From Nemophila menziesii (Eukaryota > Streptophyta > Magnoliopsida > Boraginales > Hydrophyllaceae): a stretch of DNA of 64,000 nucleotides. The position numbers and the translations under genes are program-made. The notes beneath the pieces were generated by a model. The model saw only the letters and a list, made by a program, of their open reading frames with translations, was not told where the DNA came from and did no database searches. Where the stretch lies: the NCBI GenBank assembly GCA_029959085.1, contig JARWIR010000017.1:21813507-21877506 (forward strand), read 5' to 3'. Each line of letters opens with the position of its first letter. Position 1 is the first letter of the stretch. This document shows positions 1 through 11,644 of this stretch, one piece after another.

Positions 1-2985
1 AGTCTCCAATCGAGTCCGGATCATCCTCCGGTATCCGTACCTGTACTGCAATACCGGCCCAAACCTGTTTTGCAAAATTACAAGATAAAAGCATATGTAC
101 AACCGTATCCGTCATGTTCTCGCACCAGGTACAGTATTTGCTGTCGCTACAATGTCGTTTGTAAAGATTCAGCTTAGTAGGTAGTAAATTCCGGCAAGCT
201 TTCCAGTTAAAAGATCGCACTTTGTTGGGAACATTAGATTTCCAAATTCTATTCCACAGTTTCGGGTTGTTCAGTTCCGCTTAAATTGAGGTCTGTGCTG
301 TTCCACTCACCGCAATTTGGGATAATAATTTGTATCCCGTTTTCGTAGTATATGTACCAGACTTTGTAAAAGGCCAAATAAAAGTATCCCGTCCCTCCGG
401 TTCAAGGAGAGGGATCCTAGCAACCTCTCCATGAACAGGCTGAGGGAGGGTGTTATCAATCACCGCCCAGTCCCAACTATTCCATTGATTTGTCATCAAT
501 TGATTGACTGTTACAAGATTAGTATCAATAGGATGATCTTTAATAATACCTGAGGGTAACCATTTGTGTTTCCAAGCCTGAGCAGCTAAGAGTGCCCTAT
601 TCGCCCTTTTCAGGTCTCGGAAACCCATACCCCCTACAACTTTGGCGGCAGTCATCTTTTCCCATTCCAACAAATGAATTTTCCTTTTCTCCAAAGAGTT
701 CCACCAGAAACCGAGCAATGATAGATGAAAGTTTCCTGCAAAAACCAATAGGAAAAGAAAAAATAGACATAGCATAACATGGGATAGCCTGCAAAACAGC
801 TTTGATAAGTATTTCTTTGCCGCCTTCCGAAAGGAGTTTGGCTATCCATCCTTGGGCTTTGTTAAAAACCCGTTCCACTATCCAGTTTAATGTTTCCATG
901 CGTGATCTCTTGTGGCAAAGTGGAATACCTAGGTACTTACCCAGGTCACGTGACTTAGTAATCTGTAGAGTTGCTACCACCTGTTGACGTAAATCTTCAG
1001 GTGTTTGTGTACTGAAGTATATTGAAGATTTGTGGTAGTTAATCTTCTGTCCTGAGCACCTGCAGTAAGTCTCAATGCATTCCTAAAATTCCTGCAAGTC
1101 TTGTCCATCTAACGAGATGAAAAACAAGGAATCGTCTGCAAAGAGAAGGTGAGATATAGTCGGACAATTCCGTGTCATCTGAATACCTGTAATACTTCCA
1201 TGTTCAACCTTGGTTTCCAATAGAGAGATAAGTGATTCAGTAAGTAAAGCAAATAGCAATGGTGATAAAGGATCTCCTTGACGAATGCCTTGGCCAGGTT
1301 TGAAGGGAGGTTGGCGCTCTCCGTTAATATTAATTTGAAAGGTAACCGTCGATATACAGTTCCAGATCCATTGTACCCATTTGGGAGCAAACCCCAATTT
1401 CTCAAGTAACAGGCGAAGAAATTCCCAACGAACCTGGTCATAAGCCTTTGCCATATCAAGTTTAATAGCCGCAAAGTTAGCTTTGTTCTTCAATTTACGC
1501 TTCATAAAGAAGGAAACTTCTTGGGCAATGAGGATATTGTCTTGAATCGCCCTTCCTTTAATAAAAGCAGATTGGGTAGGTGAAGTAATATCATTGATTA
1601 AAGCCTGCAACCTATTAGCCAATATCTTTGCTATCACCTTGTACACAAAATTCACACATGAGATAGGACGGTAGTCTCCCACCCCTATCTGACAATCGCC
1701 TTTAGGAATCAGAGTAATAAGTGTTTCATTCAAAAGAGTTAGTGGTGTATTATTAGTAAAGAAGTCAACCACGAGGTCAACTACATCAGGTCCAATTATG
1801 TCCCAATATTCCTGAAAGAATTTACCATTCAGGCCATCAGGGCCTGGAGCTTTATTCGGGATCATATCAAAGGCAGTTTGTCTAATTTAATTTTCATCTG
1901 GAATCTTAGTCAATGTATCATTCATATCAGTTGTCACCTTAGGAATTATATCACGTAATGCTTCAGTAAGATCTGTAGGTTCCTGTTCATGTAAAAGATT
2001 AGAGTAAAAGGTATTAAATTGTTCTTTTATATCATTCTCCGTCTGGATCCAATCCCCGTCAGAGTTCTGGATTCCTGCAATTCGGTTACAGTTACGTCTT
2101 TGAGCCGTGAGCGCGAAAAAGTATTTAGTGTTTTTATCACCAAAATGAATCCACTGGTCTCTGGCTCTATCAGACCAATAGATCTCCTCCCTTTTCCAGT
2201 AAAGTAGGAGTTGTTCACGAATCAAGATTTCCTCCCCTTGTTGTTGAGGGGTATAAGGTGCATTAGAGGTCTCAATTAATTGCCGTTCTAATTCTTTGAT
2301 CTTGGTCTTGTTATTAGGGAATGTGAGTTTTCCCCAAGTTGCCAAGGCATTGGAAGTAATCTCTCTTTTCTGAATAATCACTTGGAGCGCAGAGTTGTCC
2401 ACCGGGGTGTTCCATGCAGTATCAACTATATACCTACAGTGAGGGTGAAGATACCAGTTTGTTTCAAATCTAAAATGTCTCATGTGTCTTTTCCCTTTGC
2501 CATGAGGAAATAGAACGAGTGGTGAGTGGTCAGACCCCACCGCAGGTGGGATGAAAACGGTTGCATTGGGGAATTTGTCAGTCCATTCCGTTGAAGCAAA
2601 GACCTTATCAATTTTTGATTTGACCACATTCGACTCGTCTTGCCTATTAGTCCATGTGAAAAAACTACCAAAGTTATGAAGTTCAGTGAGCATATTATTA
2701 GAAATAAAAAGATTAAAGTTGAGAATGTATTGCTGATTAGGCGGGGATGAACTAAGACGTTGGTTGCTGCTGGATATGTCATTAAAGTCACCCATTAAAA
2801 TAAGAGGACCTGTGTGCCGTGACCTCCAATCTGTAATAGATGTATACAAAACTTGCCGTTCAAGGTAAGCATTAGGGGTATGCACAAACATATAATAATA
2901 CGAATCTAAACTATCATTAATTTTAACAGTAATATAGTAGGGGCAGGAGTCCAAAATACAGACCGAGACCTTCAAGTCCCACATC
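1..2985 (-). pseudogene. Non-LTR retrotransposon (LINE) ORF2, decayed, 3' end outside the window
   Basis: Read on the minus strand, this is a plant LINE ORF2. The C-terminal endonuclease part (2985-1890) contains LMGDFND. Reverse transcriptase (1865 to about 600) contains RQGDPLSPLLFALL and the FADD active site. A zf-RVT/RNase H linker (about 240-1) has a CxxC zinc-finger-like region and runs off the left edge. One frame holds from 2985 to about 720, broken by in-frame stops at 1887-1889 (TAA) and about 1083 (TAG). A frameshift near 720 moves the rest to another frame, and another in-frame stop lies at about 281. ORF1 and the N-terminal half of the endonuclease are missing, so the copy is 5'-truncated near 2985, next to an AT microsatellite. 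It cannot make functional protein. The last 140 bp occur again at 17,481-17,620 as part of the large duplication. Confidence 0.88.
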
Positions 2986-2987
2986 AA

Positions 2988-3800
2988 TACATATATATAT
3001 ATATATAATTAGAGTTAACATAATATGAGAAGAAATGTAATATCATGATTAAAACAAAAATATAAAAAAAAATTTATATATATAAATTATAAATAGATGT
3101 CAATAAGAAATAATGGAGAAGACAAATAAGATTTTTAGATAATAATTAAGCAGGTTTTTATAAAGACGGGATATTATAGCTATTTTGGGTAGAAGAACGA
3201 CCCCTAAATATTTATTCGCGATAGCCTCTTTTAAGATGATATCCTTAACTCTATTTTGAATTATTCAGTAATATATTTAATTCGATGATTTTGGATTCTG
3301 TCTTTTATTATTTATCTGAATTATATTGTCTCGTTACTATTGGATTAATTGTATTATTTCGTTGTCACATGATTAATTGTATGACTGGAATAGCACGACC
3401 TACTACGCCGTCTATCCATTAATTGTTAATTGTTATCATGTTGAATCGACCGACTTTGTCATTTCATATTTGATATTTGATATCTATCGGTCGATTGTTT
3501 GACATGATACAATCGTGTTACACTAGGCGGCAACGGGGTTGCCAGAGTTTACACGACTATCATGATCTACTCCCACCTGGCGCATGTGACGGAGAGTTCC
3601 TTGGCCAGTGGGTCGTAGGTTTGGTTTACCCGGGTTATTACCAATTGTAGTGATAAGGGATCGTGAGTTGCGGCAGGAGTCATAAGGGAAAGACCACAAT
3701 ATCCCTTGCAACGTGTTTATTATTTGCTATTGCATATGACATTATAGGCCGTATGGGCTGCCTAGTTGGCTATATACACTTTGTCTGATTATGCAGTATA
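2988..3800. other. Unassigned spacer between LINE and gypsy relic
   Basis: No credible coding sequence. It starts with an AT microsatellite and is AT-rich. Two small inverted repeats are visible: ATCGACCGA at 3445-3453 with its complement at 3487-3495, and GGCAAC/GTTGCC around 3528-3542. No LTR end or primer site could be recognised, although the relic gag begins right after it. The same sequence recurs at about 17,624-18,436. Confidence 0.6.
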
Positions 3801-6519
3801 GTGGGTATGATCAATCAGTTTATCAGTATTATACAGTATAGTGGTGCAGCACGTGAAGATCCTATTCGAGCCATGTACAAATTTATGCAAATATGTGATG
3901 CATATGTCACTTCTAGAGTAACCCATGAACAAATGTACTTTGCGATGTTCTCATTTTTCCTCACCGGAGGAGCTAGTGAATGGTATGATCAACAAAAACA
4001 TGATGAAATCTTAACTTCGGAACAACTCCAAACTACGTTCTATGATAGGTATTATCCTCAAAGTGTCAGACTTAGTGGCCAACTTGATTTAGCAGGTTCC
4101 CGTCAAGAACAACGAGATGTTGTAGGAGTCGCTTGGAATCGTTTCCAATCCTTATTACGAAAATTCCCATTACATGGGTACTCAAATGAACTACAACATG
4201 GAATATTTTATCGAAGTTTAGATGAAGCCTCCAAAGAGAAAGTAGATACTACGTTTCAGGGTGGTTTCATGATGGTCTATGTTAATTATGCTTTAGCTAT
4301 TATGGATAGAATCATGAAGAATGAGATGAGTTGGAAACCTTCAAGAACACTGTTGGAATTTCAGAAAAATGTACTTTGAATGTAGACGCAGAAACAACCT
4401 TGAACGCTAAGAGTGTCTAATAATCAAGCTATTGTGAATGTGGTACAAGAACAAGAGATATGTCCTAGTTGTGGGGCAGTTGATCATAGTTGGGAAGAAT
4501 GTGCTAGTAACCCAGAATTTGTGTGTTTCGTCAATAATCGAGGTAATAATTATTTAAGTGGTCAAGGGTATGGTAATCAATATAAGAATCATCCAGGCTT
4601 TAAATATTTGAATCCACAAGAGGCTGCTAATCCAGGAAATTATCAATCAAGGCCCCAAGGAAACAATTACCAATTCAAGCCACAAAACCAATACCAAGGA
4701 ATTCAACCTAGAGCCGGTCATGAATCCTATTCCTATACGCTAGCTCAAAAATCACTTCCGTCTCGACCTCAAGAAGGTGCACTCACCGCAACTGAATTAG
4801 CCCTTACCTTGACGCAATACATGACAGCTTCCCAGAGTAAGGCAACCTAAATTGAAGATCATTTATCTAGATTCATGGCCACTACATCAGTTAAGGAGAA
4901 TAAGATTAAAGAGAAATTAAACTCACATTCCGCTTCGTTGAAAATTTTAGAATATCAAATATCAAAGATCGTTAATACTTTGAGTGTTCGAGGCCAAGGA
5001 CAACTCTCAAGTGACACAGAGGTTCCTAAACAATTGGTAAGTATTGTAATGCGGTTAGAACGAGAATAGGTAAGCAATTGTAACAACCACCTTTTCCAGT
5101 TATGAAAGAAAAAGAAACAACAGTGACGGAGAAAACGGTGGAAGATGTGGTTGAGAAAGAAAGTAAACCGGAAGTAGAGGAAGTAGAAGTTGAGAAAAAT
5201 CCAAAAAAAGCTTAAGAAGAAAAATATAGTAGTAGAAGAGAATCGTCCTCCACCTTTCCTTTCAAGAGATCGGAAAAAAGGAGATATGGCGGACTATCGG
5301 AAATTCATAAATGTGGTAAGCAATCTTAATATTAATGTACCATTATTGGATACTATTAGAGATGTGTCAAAATACGTTAAATTCTTGAAAAGAGCCATCT
5401 ACAATAAGCGTCCATAATTGGAGAATGAGATTATTGGTTTACCTGAGGAATGTAGTGCGATTTGTCAAAGTAAGCTACCACCTAAATTGCTTGATCCCGA
5501 TAGTTTTACAATCCCTATTTCTATTGGGGATGAGTGGAGAGGAAAATCATGTGTGACTTGGGTGCGAGTATTAATATCATGCCTAAGTTGATTTTTGAAA
5601 AGTTGAAGATAGGAAACATAAGACCTACCTCTGTGGTCTTGCAAATGGCTGATAGATCCCTCACATATCCGGAGGGATGCATAGAAGATGTCCTCGTTAA
5701 GGCATATAGTTAAATTTTTCCCGTTGATTTTGTTATACTTGAATTCGACGCGGATAGGAATATTATTTTGGGATAGAACATTCCTAGCCATGGGGCATAA
5801 TCATATTGATGTAAAAAATGGAGAATTAACCATGCGTATCCAAGACGAGGAGGTTAAGTTCAATGTATTCAGGGTAATAAAGTTCCCGGACCCCATGGAG
5901 GAGTGTCACCGGGTGGATGTGATTGAACAATCGATGCAAGAGGTATTTAATGATATGAATTTTGATGATATCATGCAGTTAGCCCTAGTACTTGACTTAC
6001 CAGAGATGATGGAAGAGCTTGCCGAAACAGTGGTAGCTCTAAATTTAGAAAAAGCAAAGCCTAGGCGTCTAGCCTATAAACCGTTACGAGAAGCAGGGAA
6101 GATTGAACCTCAAAAGAAACCATCTATTGAATCTCCTCCGAAACTAGAAGGGAAACCACTACCTTCACATTTGAGGTATGCGTTTTTAGGTACTAATGAA
6201 ACTTTGCATGTTATTGTGTCAGCTCACTTAACAGGTTCTCAAGAAAATAAAATGTAGTGTGTACTCCGAGCTCATAAAGATGGAATTGGATGGACCATTG
6301 CTGATATCAAAGGTATTAGTCCATCCGTTTTCTAACACAAAATCATTTTGGATGATAAAAGTGCATGCTCAGTTGAAGGTCAATGGAGATTAATGACAGC
6401 TATGAAGGAAGTGGTCAAGAAGGAAGTAATAAAACTACTAGGCGCAGGAATCATCTTTCCCATAGCTAGTAGTTATTGGGTAAGTCTGGTTCAATGCGTA
6501 CCAAATAAGGGTGGTATTA
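3801..6519 (+). pseudogene. Ty3/gypsy Athila-like gag-pol relic R1, left copy, cut by E1
   Basis: Fragments in order are: gag capsid (3801-4379, with ASEWYDQQ and FYDRYYP blocks matching E1 gag); a CCHC zinc knuckle of the CX2CX4HX4C type (in the 4413-4850 ORF); linker pieces (4875-5069, 5190-5417); protease with the active-site context CDLGASIN near 5550; and the linker and start of reverse transcriptase (5688-6519). Many stops and frameshifts separate them. The copy ends at 6519 where the E1 LTR begins, inside the RT sequence around QCVPNKGGI. It is the truncated twin of the relic at 18,437-23,707. Confidence 0.9.
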
Positions 6520-8078
6520 TGGTGGTCCTTTGTGTGTTCTAAATAAATGCAAATAATAATCGAACCACAACCGCAAGTGTACGGTTGTCCCAAGTAGTAA
6601 TTCTGATAATCAGATTCGTTCCAAGGACGGATGGTTGATCACAATGTTTATGCAAATAGCGATTGATGCACTTATGAAAATGAAAGAGGATAAATTGTTT
6701 GTTTTGGTTTTGTTTATTATAGCTAAATGAAAGATAAAATAATAGTGCAAGTAACAGATAAGACGCAAGTAAAATGTATGAAAACGCAATATGAGATGTA
6801 GTACTTGAGAACGCAAGGATCCTCCTAATTTTACTTTCTAACTTGTGCTGTTTAAGGGTTAAATCAGTCAATTACAATGGTCGGGATTCTAATATCCTTA
6901 TACCCCCGTCAGGGTGGACTATAAGGCGATCCTAAAGTGTCACTAGTCCCGTCAGGGTAAATATGATCCACCGTTGGATGATTAAGATTTACTACCACAT
7001 TGGCCCTAGGATTAACTAAGTTCGTCAGAATCAATAGTTTTTATCCTAGATTGAACAATTATTTCTGTACCTAAACCCCCCGTCAGGATGATCCATATGC
7101 CACATATATGGAATAGCTTAGATACTAATACCTAATTTTAGTTCGCGACTCTAAAATCAGTAAACATTCACAAATAGTCGAAAAGAGTAAAAGCCCTAAT
7201 TTAATTTAATTCAATAAAAACCCAAATTCAACATTCGTTATAATAATAAAATCAAGATTCACCCATTGTTTTGTTCTCAAGCACTAATGGAAATTTAGCT
7301 CATATTAAAATTAAAAACAAAATAAAAAGAAATGGAATTCATATTCGTTACAAAATTAAAATAAAAGAAAAACCTAATTTTCGGAATAAGAATGACTACG
7401 AACGGAGCTATAGACCCACTCCAGCTCTTGTAGCTTCTCCTTTCTTCCTGCTGTAGCTTCTCTGGTGTTTTTAATCTTGTGGAAAGTGAATTCTCTGTAA
7501 AATAGAAGTCCAGACCTCCTTTTATAATAAGAAAAACGGATTAGGGCTTGGACCAGAAATTAAAAGCCTAATTAAATGTCCAAGCCCACTCTTTAAGCCC
7601 AAAATCCCGTAACTGATGACAGGCCTCCACTAAAACTGCTTTTCCCGATGCGTTACAACTCCGATTGACCTCATTCCAGTTGCTAAAGTTCCGTACTTCG
7701 ATAAGGAATGATTTCTCTTCAAAGGTCAGCGGCTCAATCAGCTCTTAAGTACCTCGAAAACAGCAATCAAGGGCCTGGAAAATGGATTTTCAGCTTTAAA
7801 ATAGAATCTTCGGGATTTCTCTTCAAGTCTTGACTCTATCTTTTGATCTTTGACTTTATCTTCGGATTCCTTTCCTAGCTAACATCTAAAAACCTGTAAA
7901 TTTTACACTAAAAATACCAATATTACGCGCAAAAGTTTAATAATTCAAAAATGCTAGAAATAAAAAGGGAAATCCGAATTATTGCATATTTCATTCAAAA
8001 GTCTATCGAATTAATTAAATAAACACCAAAAATGATGTCTCCTAAGGGTCTAAAATAAGAACAATTAGGGAGACATCA
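6520..8078 (-). repeat. 3' LTR of E1 (1,559 bp)
   Basis: On the minus strand the LTR starts TGATGTCTCCC at 8078, directly after the polypurine tract, and ends ...GGACCACCA at 6520. A TATA-like TATAAAAGG lies at 7526-7518. Near its 3' end is the GTACACTTGCGGTT block shared with the LTR ends of E3 and R1. Several copies of CCCGTCAGGG occur (6905-6914, 6948-6957, and a variant at 7079-7087). No second LTR exists for dating. The flank on the left is TATTA. Confidence 0.92.
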
Positions 8079-8113
8079 AGACCCCCAACTCAAACTTTTG
8101 TCGTCCCGACAAA
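8079..8113 (-). promoter_or_regulatory. E1 polypurine tract with adjacent upstream hairpin
   Basis: On the minus strand GAGTTGGGGGTCT sits directly before the LTR and is the expected plus-strand primer. Immediately upstream is a perfect 7-bp hairpin, TTTGTCG-GGA-CGACAAA (8113-8097). E2 has the same arrangement with a different but still paired stem. Confidence 0.85.
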
Positions 8114-9280
8114 GCAAAACAAAATAAAACGAGGGGTAGAAGCAAACGTATAAACACATAGAAGCTAGCAAATAAACCCTAAAGCACTTCCTAAGATAAA
8201 TCTCATATAGCAAACTTTAAAAATTAACATCTACATACACTAATCATGCAACATCAAACATAAATAATCTCAATCATAAATTTAAAGTCGCAATGCTTGA
8301 AGGTTACACTTGTACTCATCTCTGTATGATGGCTATAGGGTGGTCATTAATCCTAAATCGCTTTGAACGTTCCACCTAGTCTATTCCCTATCAACAGAAT
8401 CATAAATTCACTATGCACTTAGGAATCACGAGGTCTTTACGGTTATAATATTGGCTTAAGGACGGGTATGGATGTATATTTGGTAAATTTGAAGTGAGCT
8501 TTTGGCTCTCTCCTCACTTACCATCAACAGTGTCCTCGAGCTTGAGTTAACGCTCAAAAAGATGTTCTCACTCACCCATATACGCAACAATTTAGCGTCC
8601 CATGTCTACCCATTATTAACAAGATGATTTTCAGACAATTCCACTTTGCCGGATGTTTTATTCATTCATATTTTTCTTTTTCTTTTCTTTTCTCTTTTTT
8701 TTTTTTTTTTTTTTTTTGTACAGAAGCAAACCGGGTTCCCGGTTTTGATGAATCCGGGTTCCCGGATCCTACTGTATGATTTTTCAAAATTTTTCATTTT
8801 TTCTTTCTTTTTCATTTTTCTTCATTCCCGGCAAAGGGTTACAAGTATATATCATCTGCAATTGTACTACAATACAAAACACATCGATCCCTACCCATTT
8901 AATTCCCCATATGTGGTCCCACCACCCTAAACTCAAGCTCGAGACATGTCTCAGGATTGTGATTCAAGTGCGGGTCATATGGTCATGCCTAATAATCTAA
9001 GGGATAATGGCTTATATCGTGGCTACAAAGAAAAGGCTACAGGCTCAAAGTGGGCTAAGACGGATAATAATTAATACAAGGGATAGAAGGCTAAAAAGGC
9101 ACAAATGGCTAACAAAGAACTGCCCCTATCATTTTCCTATGTACATAGCTTGTCTTTAGTTCATATCTAGGTGGGTTCTCTACTAATTAGGATTTCACGT
9201 TCTACACACCAAACATATTCCTTGACTCAATAAAGCATTTAAACTAATATACACTAAGAGGAAAGTTTAGAAAACGTATC
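8114..9280 (-). other. Conserved 3' non-coding region of E1
   Basis: No ORF of note. Many blocks are shared with E2 40,030-41,500 in the same order: the GTGAGCTTTTGGCTCTCTCC neighbourhood near 8490-8520, the inverted pair CTTTGCCGG (8644-8652) and CCGGCAAAG (8828-8836), the GAGTGCGGGTCATAT-like block near 8968, and the AACGTGA/GTGGGTTCTC block near 9175-9205. Inside the inverted pair lie a 23-T run (8695-8717) and two CCGGGTTCCCGG palindrome-like units (8730-8768). Confidence 0.7.
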
Positions 9281-10597
9281 TTAGCCAGCGCGAGGCTGGT
9301 TATCGGTGTTGCGTTCTGGACCTTTATCTCGCGTAACAGCATCATAAATCGCGTTTTGAAGTGTATTTACGCCTAGGATTAAATTTCGAAGCAGGTCCAA
9401 TTCTTTTGTAACGTTTCCCAAGGTAGCAATCATCCTCTCCTGATTCTCTTCCAACACCTGAATCTTTGCTTCCAACTCAGGTACAGTTTTCGCTTTCTTT
9501 GATTGGGGAGTTCTTGGACTTCTTGTAGCTCGTGTTGCTTCTTCATGGATGTTCTTGATTGTGCTCAAAGCTATACTTACACCAACTGAAACAGTATCAA
9601 TATCTGCGTTCTTACGCGGAATCTTTGCGTCTAAACACAACTGAGTAATAGTACAAGGAAACTTCAGATTTTGTTGTTTCATTGGTGATTTCGCGAACTC
9701 CATGATTGTATCATAAATGATCTTAGCAACATCAAATGGTTTCTCCTCCAAAATACACTTAATAACAAATATGTGCTCTTTCTTCAACTCGGAAGTGTGT
9801 TTAATACCAAAGAAAGTGGGTATTATGAAACGAGACCAAACCTTAGCACGAGGTGTCAAACTACTGCTGTAAAACTGTCCAGGATACCTTTCACCTTCAG
9901 GAATTGGGCTAGTCCCATTAACAAGCACGGTCCCCCAAAGGGACTCAAAATCAAACGAAGGGTCATTAAGAGTTTCTTGGAAGGGGCATGTTCCAGAAAA
10001 GTTGGGTAGTTTCAATGATTTCCGAATACGTTCAATAGAGAAAGGAACTACCTTTTTGCGGATATCAATGGCATCATGTGAGGTAGCTAAACCTTCGTAA
10101 AATTCTCGCACAAAAGTAGGAATAAACTCAAGCTTCCTTTCTTGTAACTCTTTCCAACCAAACTTAGCACATGTCACAGCATATTCCTTGTAATCACTAC
10201 TCATAATACCCTTAGGAAAATTCGTCTCCTCACCAAATTTCAAAAATTCAATTCTTTCACGAACCTGAGTATTCCAACAAGTGTAAACCCTCTTAGGTTT
10301 GTGGGCCCACATCTTCATACGCGGGGGTTTTTGAGTAGTTGCTTCCGGAATCTCTTGTTCAGTTTCCTTCTCAATGTGCTTCGCAATTTCCTCTTCTGGT
10401 TCCATCTCACTTTCAATCTCATCAATCAATCTCCTCTTTAGACCTGTGATTTCTTTTCTGTTAGAATCAAGCTTAACTTCGTTAATTTTTCGTTTAGGAC
10501 GCGAATCAGGAATCTCAATAGCTTGTTCTTGTGAACCACCAATGGTGGTCTTTCTTCTAGGAGCAGTTCTTCGAAAATCACCGGTTCTGTTAGTCAT
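9281..10597 (-). CDS. Accessory ORF of E1 (438 aa), env-position protein with plant-transposon domain
   Basis: This uninterrupted ORF lies between pol and the 3' LTR, the place where Athila elements carry an extra ORF often called env-like. The N-terminus is basic (MTNRTG..., with RRKTT and PRKRK-like patches) and then acidic. The centre (about residues 140-330) resembles the 'putative plant transposon protein' domain, with VREFYEGLAT, RIRKSLKLPN and a WSRFIIPTFF-like hydrophobic block. The C-terminus (about residues 375-415, LEAKIQVLEENQERM and onward) is a predicted coiled coil. I see no signal peptide or clear membrane-spanning helix, so calling it an envelope protein is not supported. It lies behind a candidate internal promoter. 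E2 and E3 carry shortened versions that keep the N-terminal tag and coiled coil but lose the centre. Confidence 0.8.
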   Translation of the reverse strand: MTNRTGDFRRTAPRRKTTIGGSQEQAIEIPDSRPKRKINEVKLDSNRKEITGLKRRLIDEIESEMEPEEEIAKHIEKETEQEIPEATTQKPPRMKMWAHKPKRVYTCWNTQVRERIEFLKFGEETNFPKGIMSSDYKEYAVTCAKFGWKELQERKLEFIPTFVREFYEGLATSHDAIDIRKKVVPFSIERIRKSLKLPNFSGTCPFQETLNDPSFDFESLWGTVLVNGTSPIPEGERYPGQFYSSSLTPRAKVWSRFIIPTFFGIKHTSELKKEHIFVIKCILEEKPFDVAKIIYDTIMEFAKSPMKQQNLKFPCTITQLCLDAKIPRKNADIDTVSVGVSIALSTIKNIHEEATRATRSPRTPQSKKAKTVPELEAKIQVLEENQERMIATLGNVTKELDLLRNLILGVNTLQNAIYDAVTRDKGPERNTDNQPRAG

Positions 10598-10984
10598 CTC
10601 TTTTCACCCCAAACTCAAAACTTCAAATAATGAAAAACTTAGGGAAAAGTTTAGAATTTTGTTGTTTTGAGGTTTAAGAATTTAAGAACTAGGTGAAATA
10701 TGAGATGGGTCTTGGTTAATTTGTATGAGAGAAGAAAGAATTGGGTTTAATTTAAGGAATTAGATGAAGAAGAATCTTGGGAAAAACTAAGGATTTGATG
10801 TTATATTGGAGAGGAGGTGAGTTGATCTTATGTTTTTGTGGTGAAAGAGGGTAGGATTTGATGATATATAGTGTTTTGGTAGATGAATTTCGGAGGTGGG
10901 GAGGCTATTGGTGCGTTTTAGGTAAATACTTGCAAAAGAGGCTAAGAAAACTAGGTTAAAATACCCAAAACCGCCTCTCACAGC
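10598..10984 (-). promoter_or_regulatory. Candidate internal promoter and leader of the E1 accessory ORF
   Basis: On the minus strand a CACTATATATCATC box (TATA core 10,870-10,864) lies about 270 nt before the accessory ATG. It is preceded by AACCTAG and TTAGCCTCTT blocks and followed by a C/A-rich leader. E2 and E3 have a TATA box in the same position, with matching AACCCTAG/AGCCT blocks upstream. Promoter activity is inferred. Confidence 0.55.
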
Positions 10985-11064
10985 TTTCAAACCGGGTTCC
11001 CGTTTTTGGCAAACCGGGTTCCCGGTTCCGCGTCGCTGTGACGGCGCGGAAAAATAATTGTGGA

Positions 11065-11100
<36 letters not shown>

Positions 11101-11450
11101 CAAAACGCACCAAAACGCTGGACCCCAAGACGCGGGGTCAGGGATTTTCTTCGCCGAAACCGGGTACCCGGTTCTGTGGAATGCGGGTTCCCGGATTTTC
11201 TCGCTGGCGCGAATCAAAACGCGCCAAAACGCAGCAACTCAAAACGCTGGACCAGAAAATTTCACCAACAGCAGCTCCGAAACCGGGTACCCGGTTCTGC
11301 CAAATGCGGGTACCCGGATTTGTGTCGATGGCGCGAATCAAAACGCACGAAAACGCAAGCCACCAAGACGCTGGGTCAGGGAATTTCAGAAATTACAGCA
11401 CCAAAACCGGGTACCCGGTTCTGTGGAATGCGGGTTCCCGGTTTCTCCTG
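10985..11450 (-). repeat. GC-rich palindromic tandem repeats of E1
   Basis: About three units of roughly 120 bp (11,100-11,450), plus two partial ones (10,989-11,030). Each holds the perfect 16-bp palindrome AACCGGGTACCCGGTT, or the variant with TTCCC, followed 10 bp on by GCGGGTNCCCGG. A run of 33 T (11,068-11,100) interrupts them. The block lies just upstream (minus strand) of the candidate internal TATA box. Short ORFs crossing it are not coding. Confidence 0.85.
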
Positions 11451-11644
11451 GACATCCAACCTCTTTTTCTTCTGTTTTCGCCAAATCGACCCCAAACTCA
11501 AGTCCTTTTTACCCCTGAAATCATCAAAAACAACTACCCTTCCTCATTTCTTAATAAAAACAATAAAATTACGAAAATCAAACTAATCTAAATTGCAAAA
11601 ATGTAAAAACTCAGCTAATATACAAGTAATTGGCTTTTGTTTAA

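Larger units (their letters stand above)
2848..6519. repeat. Left copy of a 3.67-kb direct duplication
   Basis: 2848-6519 is repeated at 17,481-21,155. By eye I find two substitutions (G5590 versus A20226, T5819 versus A20455). Length changes in the AT microsatellite near 3000 (2 bp) and an A-run near 3066 (1 bp) account for the offset moving from 14,633 to 14,636. The left edge is the 8-bp AAAACTTG inside the LINE. The right edge is TATTA, after which this copy enters the E1 LTR at TGGTGGTCC and the other copy continues through the uninterrupted R1 coding sequence. Confidence 0.95.

Noticed and set aside
2988..3800. 5' LTR of the R1 relic
   Set aside because: No TG...CA end, primer site or similarity to the 23.85-25.07 kb LTR could be seen.
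9281..10597. Accessory ORF as a retroviral envelope protein
   Set aside because: It has the position of Athila env-like ORFs but no visible signal peptide, membrane anchor or cleavage motif. The plant-transposon domain and coiled coil fit better.
11038..11591. Long plus-strand ORFs across the palindromic repeats of E1
   Set aside because: They translate a poly(T) run as poly-Phe and the tandem repeat in all three frames, which is a repeat artefact.
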